Notes under the pieces: model-generated
Told to the model about the DNA's origin: nothing
Database searches by the model: none
Seen by the model: the letters and a program-made list of their open reading frames with translations, nothing else
Shown here: in pieces, positions 11,583 through 23,836 of the stretch
How positions within the stretch are numbered: position 1 is the stretch's first letter
Layout of the letters: the number at the start of each line of letters is the position of its first letter
Program-made: the position numbers and the translations under genes
Source of the DNA: Steinernema hermaphroditum
Taxonomy: Eukaryota; Nematoda; Chromadorea; Rhabditida; Steinernematidae
Direction of reading: 5' to 3'
NCBI GenBank assembly: GCA_030435675.1
Contig: CM059623.1
Coordinates: 5,048,012-5,112,011, forward strand
Length of the DNA: 64,000 nt

Positions 11583-13244
11583 TCAACAAGAGAAGGAGCC
11601 GATTTGTTGCGGGAAGATGATCCGTTTCTTGAGGCGCTCGAAGGGCGCCCGCATAAACATCTTCATCTTGCCCACCATCTGCTCCTGGGCGAGGAATGAA
11701 CAGCGCTGAAGGTCGTTGAGGGTGCTTCCTCTGAAAGAAAAGTGTCACAGGGTTACGGTAGCGGGGCTTACGGTAAGTTTTCTATCTGAGCGATCTCCTG
11801 GACGTCGTCGAGCACCATGACGAGGACTTTTCCGTTGAGGCGGGTTGTGAGATTACGGTCGAAGAGCCAGGCCTTGTCGTCATCATCGGCAACGTAGCGG
11901 AAGATGAGCGGGTACTTCGCGTAGACGTGGCCACGGTGGCCGAGGCTGAGGATCTTGTTGACCTTGGAGCCGAGGATGTAGCGCGTGTTGACGCCGATAC
12001 GCTCGGGGTCCCACTTGGCGCCCTGGTCCAGGCTGATCGGACTGATGCCACTGAGGATCGGAGAGCCGCTGCGGCCGCAGTCGACGTCCGTCTTCCGCGG
12101 ACGGCCACGTTTCTTCATTCCTGACCCTGAACGAAGGAAACTTATTGGAGCATACGGTAGGCATGCTGCCAGACTTCCTTAACGACTTCCTTAGACTTCC
12201 GTAGAGTTGTTTGCGTCAGTTTTAGACTGTCTACATGAGTTGACTTCAAATGGGAATCTCTACATTTCCAGTCTGTCTATCACCATTTGCAGACTGCCCA
12301 AACTCTGAAGACAGTTTGCCCTTTGTCTTTAAGACATAAAATGAATTGTGTTACGCCATTTGGATTACTGTATTTTAGACGTGCGTTCGATGGAATCTTA
12401 CCTGTTCCAAGAGGACTCTGGGCGATGATGGAGCTCGCCTGACTCATGCAGCTGGCATCGCTCTCGCCGCCGTCGCTCTCGTAGACGCGCCGCGAGTCGC
12501 CGAACCCGTTGCCGCTCTCAGTCATCGGCGGCGTCAGAGTGTCGTACTCCATGAAGTTGTTCTCGCCCTTCGGCCGCGGGATCGGCTGGAAGCAGAGCTT
12601 CGCGCCGTCCAGGATGCTCCGGCAGAGCTCGTTGATATCGTTATCGGTCACATCCTGAAGAGCAGTCAGGTTACTGTAGAATCTGTTCAGTGGGAGCATA
12701 GAAAGTCGATCGATTCGCCTCTTTGTTTCGGATCTCTTCGGTCCTAGGCAAAAGAAGATCAGAGATTTTGCCGCTCACGTGGCTGTGAAATGTCGTCATT
12801 CCACGTGGAACGCCCAGAAGTGTTCAAAAACGTGAAACTGGTTGCGATCGAAACCAAAGCGCCACGAGACTAATCCCCACTGGAACCCTCTCCAAAAACG
12901 AACCAGATGGTGTCGTTTGAGATTCTCGAACGCGGGCGAGAAGGTGGTGCGCATGTGGCGGTCGAGAACCTGTTTGATTTCGTCGTTGATGTCCGCCTGG
13001 AAGACCTGAACCTGGCGCCTCAGAAGCCGCTCTCGCGAAAGCCCACCTGGCGCATGACGTCCAGCGACTTCCTCGCCGTGTCCGCCTGGTCCATCTGGTT
13101 ACGGCGGATCGTCTGCCTCAGGGAGTTCATCTTGGCCGAGGTTGTGTCGTTGAGGGAGGCCAGCAGGCCCTCGAGGATCTCCACGCGGAGATTCATCTTG
13201 TTTCCATTGCCGTTCCCCGGCAGACAGCGGTTCTCCTCCAGCAT
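11583..13244 (-). CDS. DNTTIP1: DNTTIP1 (TdIF1) orthologue, MiDAC histone-deacetylase complex subunit
   Basis: Exons in transcript order: 13244-13047, 13005-12904, 12654-12402, 12126-11772, 11730-11583; 351 residues (human 329). The N-terminal dimerisation/HDAC-binding region shows DVMRQVFQADINDEIKQVL and then DVTDNDINELCRSILDGAK, aligned with the human helices. An AT-hook-like KKRGRPRK precedes the SKI/SNO/DAC-like DNA-binding domain (GAKWDPERIGVNTRYILGS; AKYPLIFRYVADDDDKAWL). The end has MVGKMKMFM as in human. DNTTIP1 scaffolds HDAC1/2 with MIDEAS-type proteins in the nucleus. The start is uncertain: ATG 13244 is used, but the frame upstream (to 13381) could add an exon through a roughly 32-nt intron. 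Confidence 0.9.
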
Positions 13245-13866
13245 CTTCGTAGATTCTTCGACGCAGCGGCGAACACGCGGCTGTCAACAAGCGCCGCCAC
13301 ACACGGCGGGTCGTCGGTGCCCGCCGGGGGCAGGGTGCGCGTGGCGGGAGTCGGACGGGCGCGCATGTCTAACGACTTCACAAATAGCTAATGAAGGAGG
13401 AGGTACATATAAAGTGATCTGAAGGCTGTGTTGCTTCTTCTCCCTGTACAATTCTTGCACTCCTGGCCCGCAACATATTCAGTTGAAGTACTAAAAATGA
13501 GCCCTTTTGAAAGAAAAGTAGCTACAATGGTTAATACATACTTAAATGGAGTCACACGTACTCCCCTCATGGCACATACCGTAGGACAAGAGCGGTCACA
13601 ATAACACAGAAGTTCATGAGAAAGTAAACAACTTTTCGACTTGTTTGTGAAACCACAAATGACGAATTTGTCGGAGAGTTCAAAACAAAACTCAATTCAT
13701 TTTGATGTCATAGTTTTTGGTTCCCACAGAGGACAAAAACTGGCCAACATGGGGACATTCCCCACGGAACTCACTGACAGCTTGTACATTTTGCGATGGT
13801 TGTTGATGTAAGGAGTGGTTTAACTTTTAGAAAATGGCGTCTTTCCTGTGAAAGTGTGGGCTTCCT

Positions 13867-14593
13867 TTATTTTAGAAAGACTTTGAAGAACATGGAGTTG
13901 CCAGTCAGCTCCTCAAAGCGTTGAAACAGTCCGACATGGGAGGGGTAGCAGTCGCACACCTTCGATGACCAATAGACAGAGTTTTTTCTACAGTAGATGT
14001 TCATTCGTATCACAACCGTTCCACTGGACCGGTCGAAAAAGCTGTCAAGACGGTTCAAGCTACCTACAGGAATAGACACAGTCAGTAAAATTCGTTCCTT
14101 TCGACGAGATCACTTTCACAAAGCCAAGGATCACTTTCGAGATCTCGATTTCTCAAAATCACACCTCTTCGGAGCTCGTTTCCGCTTTGCCTAAAAACTC
14201 GGAACTGCGCCTCTCCAGGCTGACTAATCCTCTCCTTCCCCAATTGCGCAACTCCTCTCCGTCCTCAAAAAGCGTACCGTGGCCACTGCGGCTCTCCCCG
14301 CCGGGGACACCTGCCCCTCCGGATGTGTAACATCCTGTTCCACCGCAATAAAATATCCGATTTCCACCCGCACCTCCACTCTGCACTCCGATACTCTATG
14401 CTAATTAGTCTTCTGGCCATTCCTGGCAGGAATAATGTGCGCGAGGGTTACGGTAGTGGCCGAGATTACGCGAGCGTTGTTTTCAGAGTGGCCACTTCAA
14501 AGCGCTCATTTTTTACCTTCTGTTTGACGAAATAAGTCATCGATTTGGGCATTAAGTAACCATAGCTCCATGCAAGAAGTAGCGCTGCAAATT
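13867..14593 (-). CDS. unrecognised spliced gene, 3' exons
   Basis: Two exons have matching phases and good splice signals: 14593-14518 (preceded by a long pyrimidine tract ending in cag, followed by a gtaaaa donor) and 14063-13867 (acceptor cctgtag). Together they read LNAQIDDLFRQTEGSLNRLD and continue through VVIRMNIYCRKNSVYW to a stop at 13867. An AATAAA hexamer overlaps that stop on the minus strand (13871-13866). Further exons may lie upstream: about 14960-14850 and about 15170-15060 contain frames with donor/acceptor pairs of compatible phase (RQLDVSDFYRLERSL is the clearest). I recognise no family. Splicing, not homology, is the evidence, so a chance match is possible. Confidence 0.4.
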
Positions 14594-17500
14594 CTGAAAA
14601 AAAAAAAAACGAAAAATCGATTCTTGCAAATGCCGGTGCCATTCATCATAATCTTCTGCGATTTTGTACGAAAACGGAACTTTCCTTGGATGAAAAGACT
14701 CGGTCTATCCATATGATAGAAGTTAGAGTGAATCGATGAATTTGTCTTCTCTGAGAGGGAGAAAAGTAGGACCTAAATGCCCTACACTAGGAACAGACAC
14801 ATCAGTGTCTGCTAGACAAACGCTGCAGACATAGACACTTATTTTGCCAACGATATCTTTCTGAGATCGGTCGAAAGCAATGGGAGAGACACTGTTTGGT
14901 AGACCGATGACGAAGTGTCTCAGACTTCCTTCTTCTGACTGTGTATGGTAGACTTTCATAGAAACTGTTACCGTAAACCACGCACCAAAGATAGTATTTT
15001 CCATAGAATGGAGAAGAATGGATGAGAACACTAAACTCACCTTTTTATCCTTCTTATACTTTAGACTCCGCTCCAACCTATAGAAATCAGAGACATCCAA
15101 TTGGCGCTGTAAAGCGAAGGCATCCTCGGGCCCGTCTATAAATCTGCAAATTGCCCTCGAGGTCTGCAACGTCGCCGACTAAAAGCCTTTGATTGACGAG
15201 CTGTTATTTCACTGGAATCAGGCTGTCTATCTATCTATTTAGCTTGATTTTTGGAGGGTCAGGGCAGAATTCTGTCGGCGTCAAGTTGCGATTTGAAAAA
15301 CGAAACGTTTTGCAGAACTTATGCAAGACGAGGAGGCCGAGAGTGCCCTGGAATGGGGGAATCTGGCCGAGTAGATTCCTATCGGATTTCCTGTGCCACT
15401 CCCTCTTCTTGTGAATATTCTGAGTAATCCGATATGAACGAAGTTCTCAGAACCTGGAATCCCTCAGGACGACGACCTTTGGTCCCTTCCCTCCTTCTGA
15501 ATGCCTAAGTAGCCCGTTTCTCGAGGAACTCGTCTCCCCGTGAACGGCGCTAAGCGTGCTCCCTTTCGCAATCGCCGTTTAGCGGCGCCCTTTTTTGCAC
15601 AAATCCCCCACCTCAAGGTGTTCTCGTGTTAGTCACTCGATCAGTGTGGTCCCTCCAGGCACCCGGCGCCCTCGAGCTCTCTCCACCCTCACGCACCGCG
15701 CGTTTGCGACTTCCTCGATGGAACGGACGTTCAGTTTTTGAACGGTCGAAGTTCGAACTCGTTTATGAGTTTTTTTTTGCGTTTTCGACGGAGTCGTTTT
15801 GACTTTAATTAGTGTGTTTTGAGCTGAGAGTTCGAGGCTATCTCCGAGGCCTAGATAATTAACGATTACAGTTTAAATAGCCCGTGCCCAGATCCAAAAT
15901 TATCCACTGACTTTATCAAGAAAACTCTTGAAGAGTCTTTCAAAAAGTGGCTTATGTCATCGACTATCAGGTCCCAGTAGCTCTGTTTGATCCAACTTTT
16001 GCACTCACCATCAATGGAGTCCCTAGAAGTTGTGAGTACTCTAATGCCAACCCGTGTATTCCTCTCGCTGACTTGTTTGCCCCTATTGTCTCTGATCCTT
16101 TGTGTATCCCGCCCCCTTCCACGGCGATCTCCGAACCTTTTCGCGCGCCGACTTCCTCGTCCTGGGAACAAATTGGATTTACGCCTTGAGTCGAGTGATA
16201 CAATCAATTCCAATTAATTTTTTACAAAGCTGCTCAAATCGAGTTACTCAAAGCAGAAAAAGTACGAACGGGGTTCTGGCCGTTCCGTTTGAGTTCCACC
16301 CTCTTTCGATTCGTACATTTGTGGCAACATAAATGAAACTTACTGTCGAGGGAGAGTGATCCCTGTAGATCGCCTTTCCTGGTGCTATTTTGTTGAGCTA
16401 TGGGTACAGATCCCATGTTGGTGTTGTGGCTTCCCAGTGAATTGTTTGATGCACACTGTAGATTGAACCGATTCGCAAAGAAGTGATCCCAGAGATCCGC
16501 AAGTTTGAGCAAAAAAAGCGACCGATCCATCGAATCCATAATCCAAAGGAGGTGTCTCCCAGACACGTCTCAAACGGAAACTCATTTTCTGATGTGATCC
16601 CGATGTGTTGGTTGCAGCGAGACCTTTCTTATTCAAATTAATCTATCCCATTTTGCATATTGCATACCTTCTGCGCATTGTCTTCGTGCAACATTTCCCA
16701 AAGGTGAGCTCAAGAAGGCGATTTAATGCATCTAGAAGTCATTTGATGTTGCATTTCCCATGACTTCTAGTCCCCCCAAATGCAATTAATGTCACAACTT
16801 CCGAGAGATATGCATTATTCATCCGAGTAGACGGCTCTTCCTCTGACCTCTGACCGGTGACGTCTGCAGTCCGTGGGGTTGGGATGAGTCTTTTGTGTGC
16901 AAAAGAGGCTTTGTGCCAGACGCTTTCGTGACTCAGCGCCATTGGAATATCCTCTATTTTGGGTCTGCAGAATCGGGACTGCAATTAGGCTTCGTAGAAG
17001 GAATCATTCTTTGCAGACGTTGTCTGATAGACACATTATTTGAGACCATTATTCGGTTATTCTCTTTCTCACCTTTTCCAAGAAGTTACCGTACCACTTG
17101 TATTAGAGGCGCATGTATTTACGGACTTAGACGTAGAGATTCTATATAACTGTGACGTTTTCTACGTAATATCTCTGAGGAAAACACAATTTTTATCGCC
17201 TTTAAGGAGATGGAGGAAGATTTTCTCAACTTCACTTTACTTCGTAGACGATAATCTCGTCTCAAAATTTGGTTAAGAAGCAGCTACACACCAGCCGACT
17301 TATGGATTACCGAGAAACGTTCGATCTAATTGCTTCTCGTGGAGATATTTCTGAGCAAGAAGGCCATAACAAGAAGGTCCGATTCCTCGAAGACTCTCTT
17401 CTCGTCGTTCCTATTTCGGGATCGGAATAATATCCGTTTCGAGCGAAATCCCGTGTTGTCGTCCAGAAGACCTTCTCGATTCCTCGAGAACACTTAGGCC

Positions 17501-20500
17501 TGCGCAGACGTGGCCAGACACGTGACGCAACCGTCTTCGTTGCAATTTGCGCTTTTCGAGGTGATTGCGTCCTGTTTTCTCTCTCTTGGGCGCTCCAGTT
17601 CCCTCTTCGGGCCAAATACCTGTAATCACATGTGGCCTGATCGACACCGTTGCATTCCTGTACTCCCAAAATAGCGTCGTGGGAGTGATTATGCAGTAAA
17701 AGTAGTAGTTCCCCGGCAGCTGACGGCGAAAGTGTTTGCATGTTTATCGCCTCCACCCTCGCCGCCCGTCGACAGATCAGATTCCCTCCTGTGCTCGCCG
17801 TGACACAGCTGCACGCCTCGAGGAAGTCGTTCAGAGGTAGGCTACGGATTGTGGATAGATTTGTGTCTTGATGTGCCGATGACTGTACGCATTTGCATTT
17901 TACCTTTTAGAAAGGGGGTACTGTAGATTGGATCCTGGAAACATACACTAATTGGAAGTATAGGGCTAAATGAGCCTTGTAGACAGTCTCGAAAGGTTTG
18001 TCTATCTGACGTTCATCATCCGAGGACGACCAGTCAGTTCCCCTATTATAAACGACTGTCTGCAAAGTTGACTTCATTTGGAACAGCACATTTGGAACGT
18101 GTGAGTGGGTCGAAATACACAATTTCTGAACTCATCGGGTCGAAATTCGAGTGGAACTACAGTATATGTTTTCGCAAGAACTCGCCAAATCCGAAATCTT
18201 CTCGGTGCAAACATCCTTTTCGGCAAACAATCCATTGAAGCCCTGGACCACCAGCCTCAACTTTTAATAACGCTTTCTGCACTTTATAAATAGCCCCGAA
18301 ACCTGTCGTCCTCGCGTCTTTGCTGACGTCTTCGCCTATTTTTAATACATTCACTTCTAATTCTGACCGAAATCCAGAGATGTACTTCGGGAGAAGACCT
18401 ACGAGTGCACTCCGAATCACGAGTCTCTCGAAAACATCGATTTCTGAAAGTCGCTATAAATTATAGCCACACACGCTGCAGTTTCCTGATGATTTCTGAA
18501 CTCATCGGGATCGGATTGTGATGACGCAGGCGACTCTTGCGTATCTAATGGATTCCTTATTAGTCTCCGAGACGGAAATGTGACGCTATGGATCTATTTC
18601 GAGGGCTGCGCAATTAGGATCCTTGTCGAGACTCCTCGGCAGTTGATATCCTTGAAGGTTCAGACACTATTCACTCTTTCTGGCTTCCTATTGGATTCTT
18701 CCCTGCTATGGACCTCAAGAAGGCAATTTTTCTCTTTCTCTTTTTTTTGTACATCTAACGTTCAGTACAGCCATGAAACTCTGATGTGTTGGTGGTCCTT
18801 TGAGTGGTTGGTTCCCATCCCCCATCTGACCTTCATAGAATTAGACACTGTATTATAGACGGTAAATGTAGGCTCGCTTTATGGTCCCGAAGCCCTACTG
18901 GTGGCCAATTATAGGATTCCAAATTCCTTTAGAACAAATAAATCATTTCCGAGACGACCATTATACTCGCAGATGTAATATTTCGTTTGAAATATCACTC
19001 ACGCTTAGGTCTGCAAGCGCCATTTGATCTCCCGGTTGTCAATCAGAGAATCCTTCCCGAAATTCGCCGAAATGTGACGTGTTCTTTGCGGAATCCAGTC
19101 GAGTCCCTTTTCAGAAAAGCACCTTATTCCCGCTATCTTCTTATGCATATTAACTGCCTGGGGGGATTCTTTTGTTTATTCGCCGATGAGCCGATATTAG
19201 TGTTTTGGTTGGTGGGTCGAGGAAACATCGCCAAGTGGCGCCGAGATTTATGGCGCCTCTGAGTGCCAGAGATCGCCGGAGGGCGAAGGGCCCCTTTGTT
19301 GACGCCGCACTTCCCTCATATTTCGATCTCTGCACCTCTAGGGGCGGTTTCGACACCTTCGAGGTGGTTGATCCGATCGAATGCATGGCTAGGGACCACA
19401 GTACGGAAATGGCGCATCTTTTGGTGCGCTTACAGTCCTTTCTCGGTTCTGTCCGACCATTTACCAGTCAAACAGCAGCTGTAAAGGTGCTCCGAAGAGT
19501 GCTCCAACAAGATTCCCCTTCGTGAGTATCCAGATCCACCCACTCATCTCATGGTTCTATTTTACACACAAAACCTGGAAGTACTCCCACTACTAAAATA
19601 TTAACCCTTTCTAACCCCTCAAACATCTCTGGAATGCGTTTTTTCACTTTAAAATGCCCAGAAAAACACGATCCACCTGCACCAGAGTCAAGGATCGCGT
19701 CGAGACGACTGCTGTTTTCCTATGAAGTTGGATTTTGAAGGAGATTCGACTTCTACTGCCTTGCATGTGAATGTGTCCACGACCTTTTGGCGACTGATGT
19801 CGCCTAAATATTTATTTGAAAACAACGCGTCGAGGTGCGTGCCACAAGTCCATAGGTCTCCGCTGTTTACTTCTCTTTTCTGTCTTGGCGATCGGAGATT
19901 GGCCGTCTAGATTGGCCGGCGGCTGTCCACTCCTAAACCTAAAGCAGGTTCTTGATGTGGAAGATAGCGAAGTCCTAGAAATTCTGTATTTATGGGATAA
20001 GACGCTTGGCGTCCTTCCGTCGCCTTTTTCATCGTCTCCAGATTCTAACGGCTTTTTCCTTTAAATGAAGAAACATCTCCGGCCTTGGCCGGATTCGAAC
20101 CTGCAATCGGTTCCTTAGACCGAGCTATAGAAGATCCTCAAGTGGTTAAGTGGCGACGAAAGGACGCCAAGTTGTCTTTGAATACAACGACACGATGAAA
20201 CTCCTTCCGATAGACCTAGCACAACTCTAACCATCGGCCTTTTTGGTTTGTGAGTTTAGTGATTCGCCGACTTATCCATTGCCTTACTGTAGGCGACGTT
20301 CTTCTCTCAATTAGGTCCATCTCACTCACATTTCTCTTTTTAGAAAATGCGGAAGCAGACGATTTTTTAAACGACCTCTTGTTTGTCGCGTAGATTTTCG
20401 TTTTGATATGGTGACATCAAGGGCACGTCGCTACCGTAATATTGAAGACGATGGGGTGTCAAAAACATTGGGAATCACTTCCCTTCATTACAGTAGCTTA

Positions 20501-23500
20501 AGTCATCCTCCTTTCCCGTGCTGAGGTCAGAAACGAGTCCAACGATGTCAGCCATTCACCTAGGCACTCAGCCGCCTGACTTTGGGTCCTCGGTCACCAT
20601 GTTCTGACTTCTATTTGAAGGGAACATAAGATTACTTCCGAAGAATTTCAAGCGAATTCCATTCTTCACTCCCATCTAGTCTCAATCTTTCTTATGGCGA
20701 CATCAAGGACACCACCCTATCCTCCCCCAACGTACCATTAGATGACGTGAGCCAAATTTATCTAGAAGCACAACATCCTGTGGATTTCAAGTTTATTAAA
20801 CCTTATTTGTGAGTTCTGCCAGACTGCCTAAGACGGCGCAATTACCGACCTCCCGCGCTGACTAAGCGTGCACGGGAAGAGACCCTCGCGCACTTTCTGA
20901 AGACCCTTTTGCCTGAAGCCACGGATTTGATAGCGTCTTGACACCTCCCTCCGCGCCCTCTGGCGTCGAAGAAGATGTTTTTCCACCCTCCCCTCGTTCT
21001 TCGGCCTCGAACGCGCCAATTACAGCTTCTTGGCAGTCAATCCTGAAGGCGCCAATCGGGAGCGCCTCCAATGACCGTGTAAGTGCTCGATTTATGGAGG
21101 TAGTTTGCTCTTTCCGTCAAGGAAGGTGAGTTCTCGGGGTGGGGGTGGCCAAGACCTTCTTGACGACATTCTCGTCCAAACGAATCTGCTTTCACAGGAA
21201 AGTACCGTTTTCTGCTAGGTACAATCACCCAGAACAAAGCGGCAATAATAGGTTGTCCCTCAATTGGTATTTACTTCGAAAGACAAAGACTGTTTTGGAA
21301 ACGGCTTTCCCGCCCAAACGCACTTCTAGGCGTCTATAAAAGGAAACTCCCGACTCGTTTTTTTGCAGTCATCGGAAGCGGTAGTAGTCGAAAATTGGGG
21401 CCGCGCGCCCTCCAACTTGTCCAATTTTGTCCGATGTGTACGAGTGCCCCCTTCCCTCGTGTACTTTCGGCTCGTAGTGTCCGTGGAGTGACCTCGCTTC
21501 ACCCTACGTTAAAAGAACGGTGTTGACTACATCGGAGAACGCCTCAGGTGGCTCGTTTCTTCCTTCTCCGTTCGACCTTTTCCCCCCAAAAGCACGTAAT
21601 TTGTTTTTAGAAGGGGGAAGGAGCTTTAGGAGGTCGTAAACTAGGCTAATCATATCCTTAGGAACGAACCCATCGCTGTCATGTTTCGAAGTGTTCGTTG
21701 AGAAGATGAACTTTCCTAGTCACTTCTAAATGCCAAAGAGGGTGACTTTCACAAAGACAAACGACGTCAAGAGACGGATTTGAGGTATTTTCGGGTGGAT
21801 TTAGCGTTTAATAATAGCAAACTCCACAAAGAAATTGCTAAGAATGTTCATATAAACGCTGTATTATAGAAAGAGACCGATTATAGAGAGATGCTCCGAC
21901 TTCTACGGTGTGTACGAGCATTCTCGGCCAGTCCTTTCTGTGCATTATAAGAACGCGGTTCCCCAAAATCTGGTTTCAATGCACTCGCAGACTACCGTAG
22001 TCCCTTTTTAACAGTGTTTCCAACCCTGACAGAGTAAAATACATGATCATTAATACCGTAGTCAATTCTTTTATCGTTTACTGAAGATCGTCATCAGCTC
22101 TTTTCAGCGTTCCAGGATCTAGGACTGGTAGATACCATGGACATTGTTCCAGCCAGTCGAATCTCGTGCAGGCCTGAACCGAAAAGCAACCTTTGGGACA
22201 CCCTGCTGTGGGAGTCACTAATCAGAATCTCTGTTTTTCTAACCACGGGGGGCCTCCTCGTATTTCCCTGCGTAATATCGCATCATCCAGCATCATCAGA
22301 TTCTATTTTCGGGCCACACACGCGTCTTCTTCTGTCAAAACAGATGTAACTCTCACCCTTCCCCTCTTCATGCACTCCCCTCCCCACCTGGCCTTCCTAA
22401 CCATGCGAATATTCCTCTTCCCTTCGTTCCGAAACTTTCGAACCTAATGGCCCGGAAGTGAGAGTTCGCCCCACTAATCAGCCTCGTCCCAGGGAACGTC
22501 TCCCTCCACGTGATTTCCGCAGTCCTAATCGGCTTCGTGAGTGGAGTGAGGGTGGAACGCGACGGGAAATTAATGTATAATTCAGCGCCGGATGCCGGAT
22601 AGCGAGGAATCGAGAATCTGTGTGTGAACTTTAGGCTCAGGAAAAACAGCCGTTTGTGGAGGACCTGTTGTGGTTAGGCCTGGCGGAGGTGTGTGTAACT
22701 TGCAAATGCCTTCCCCACCGGATGTTTTGGCGACCCGTCATGTTCTCGGCGATCGCGTCTCCGATCTCTGCTGTCGCCGCCGACAGGTGCCGCTTTTTGA
22801 GATCGGAGGGTCAGTGCACGTTGATCCAGTCGTTCGATTCGGGGTTCATCGGGCGGTGGGTATCGATTGGATCCAATGTTTCAATGGAATGTTTTTATTT
22901 TGATTTTTGAGTTCCGATATCCGCGTCTGACTATTCTCTGTGAGGCGAGGTTGAAATACGGTAGTGTATTCCATATTGCTTCCTTTCTTTTGTTAGATTT
23001 GAGTCTACTTTTCAAAATATTGTTCTCCGCTACCGTAATCTGAAGACATTCCGAAGTGTAAAGCAAACTAATCTTCCATAAATTCGTCTCGGATTTGCTC
23101 TAAATCCGTTTATATGGGTCAGAGGAGTCTCCTATCGGAGCGATGCCAAAGCAAAGAGCGCCTCCATACACCCTTCGGAGACGACCTTCTTGTGTCCCTC
23201 CTGCTTTACTTTACCTTCTTGTCTCCTTCCTACTGTGTGAATAGACGATAACGAAGCAAAGCTGTATCGCATCCTTACTCACCTCTCTTCAGTCACATCC
23301 TCTGGCTTCAAAGCCCTGATCTACGACCAGATGAGTCTGAGCTCCGTCCTCTCGAATTTCACCCTCAGGTCCCTCTTATTTCGACCCAAGGTCATTATAG
23401 TGCACATCAGGTGACAGAATCTGTCACCAGAAGCTTCCAATTCTCACAATTTTGTGCCGAGTTTGTCCATTAAAAGGTCAATAAAATTTAACGCGCAGGC

Positions 23501-23836
23501 ATAAGGAAGGCGTAAGTCATAATCAGACCGTTTTATGACTTCTTGATGGCCGAGACGAGACGTCTTCTTCTTTTCGAGAGAAACGTCTCCGCCCGACATC
23601 TGCCTCATGTCGAAATGTCGCACTTTAGTGTCTTCTGTTTATCTTCTCATGTTCTTCTCCCTCGCCGGATGACACATCTGCTGTCCAAATGTCGCCCGGA
23701 CTGTACTACGGTAGTTTTTGTTTGAAAGATGGTTATATTGAGTCGCTTCGAGTACGTCTATTTCCACGCGCCACCCCCACATCCCGTCTCATCCGTCCCC
23801 TTCTTTTGCAGAGACCCTCCAGAGAATTTCCCTAGA
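14594..23836. other. long gene-poor region
   Basis: About 9 kb with no gene I can support beyond possible upstream exons of the 13.9-kb candidate. An open stretch at about 16595-16345 (-) ends at a good gtaagt donor (GDLQGSLSLD before the splice) and might be another exon. Minor features: an 18-base phrase atttctgaactcatcggg occurs at about 18122 and 18492; a tRNA-like remnant at 20085-20137 is listed separately; CTACSGTAG 9-mers occur at 21992 and 23706. AT-rich and homopurine/homopyrimidine stretches dominate. It could be a large regulatory domain for a flanking gene. Confidence 0.5.
20085..20137 (-). repeat. tRNA-like remnant (A and B boxes)
   Basis: On the minus strand an A-box-like tagctcggtctaagg is followed by a perfect B box ggttcgaatcc. 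The acceptor stem does not pair and the anticodon arm is poor, so this is a fragment or the head of a tRNA-derived repeat rather than a working tRNA. Confidence 0.35.

Noticed and set aside
19205..19525. 106-codon plus-strand frame ending at a gtgagt donor
   Set aside because: Looks mildly protein-like (EVVDPIECMARDHSTEMA) but has no acceptor-linked partner exon; left as intergenic.
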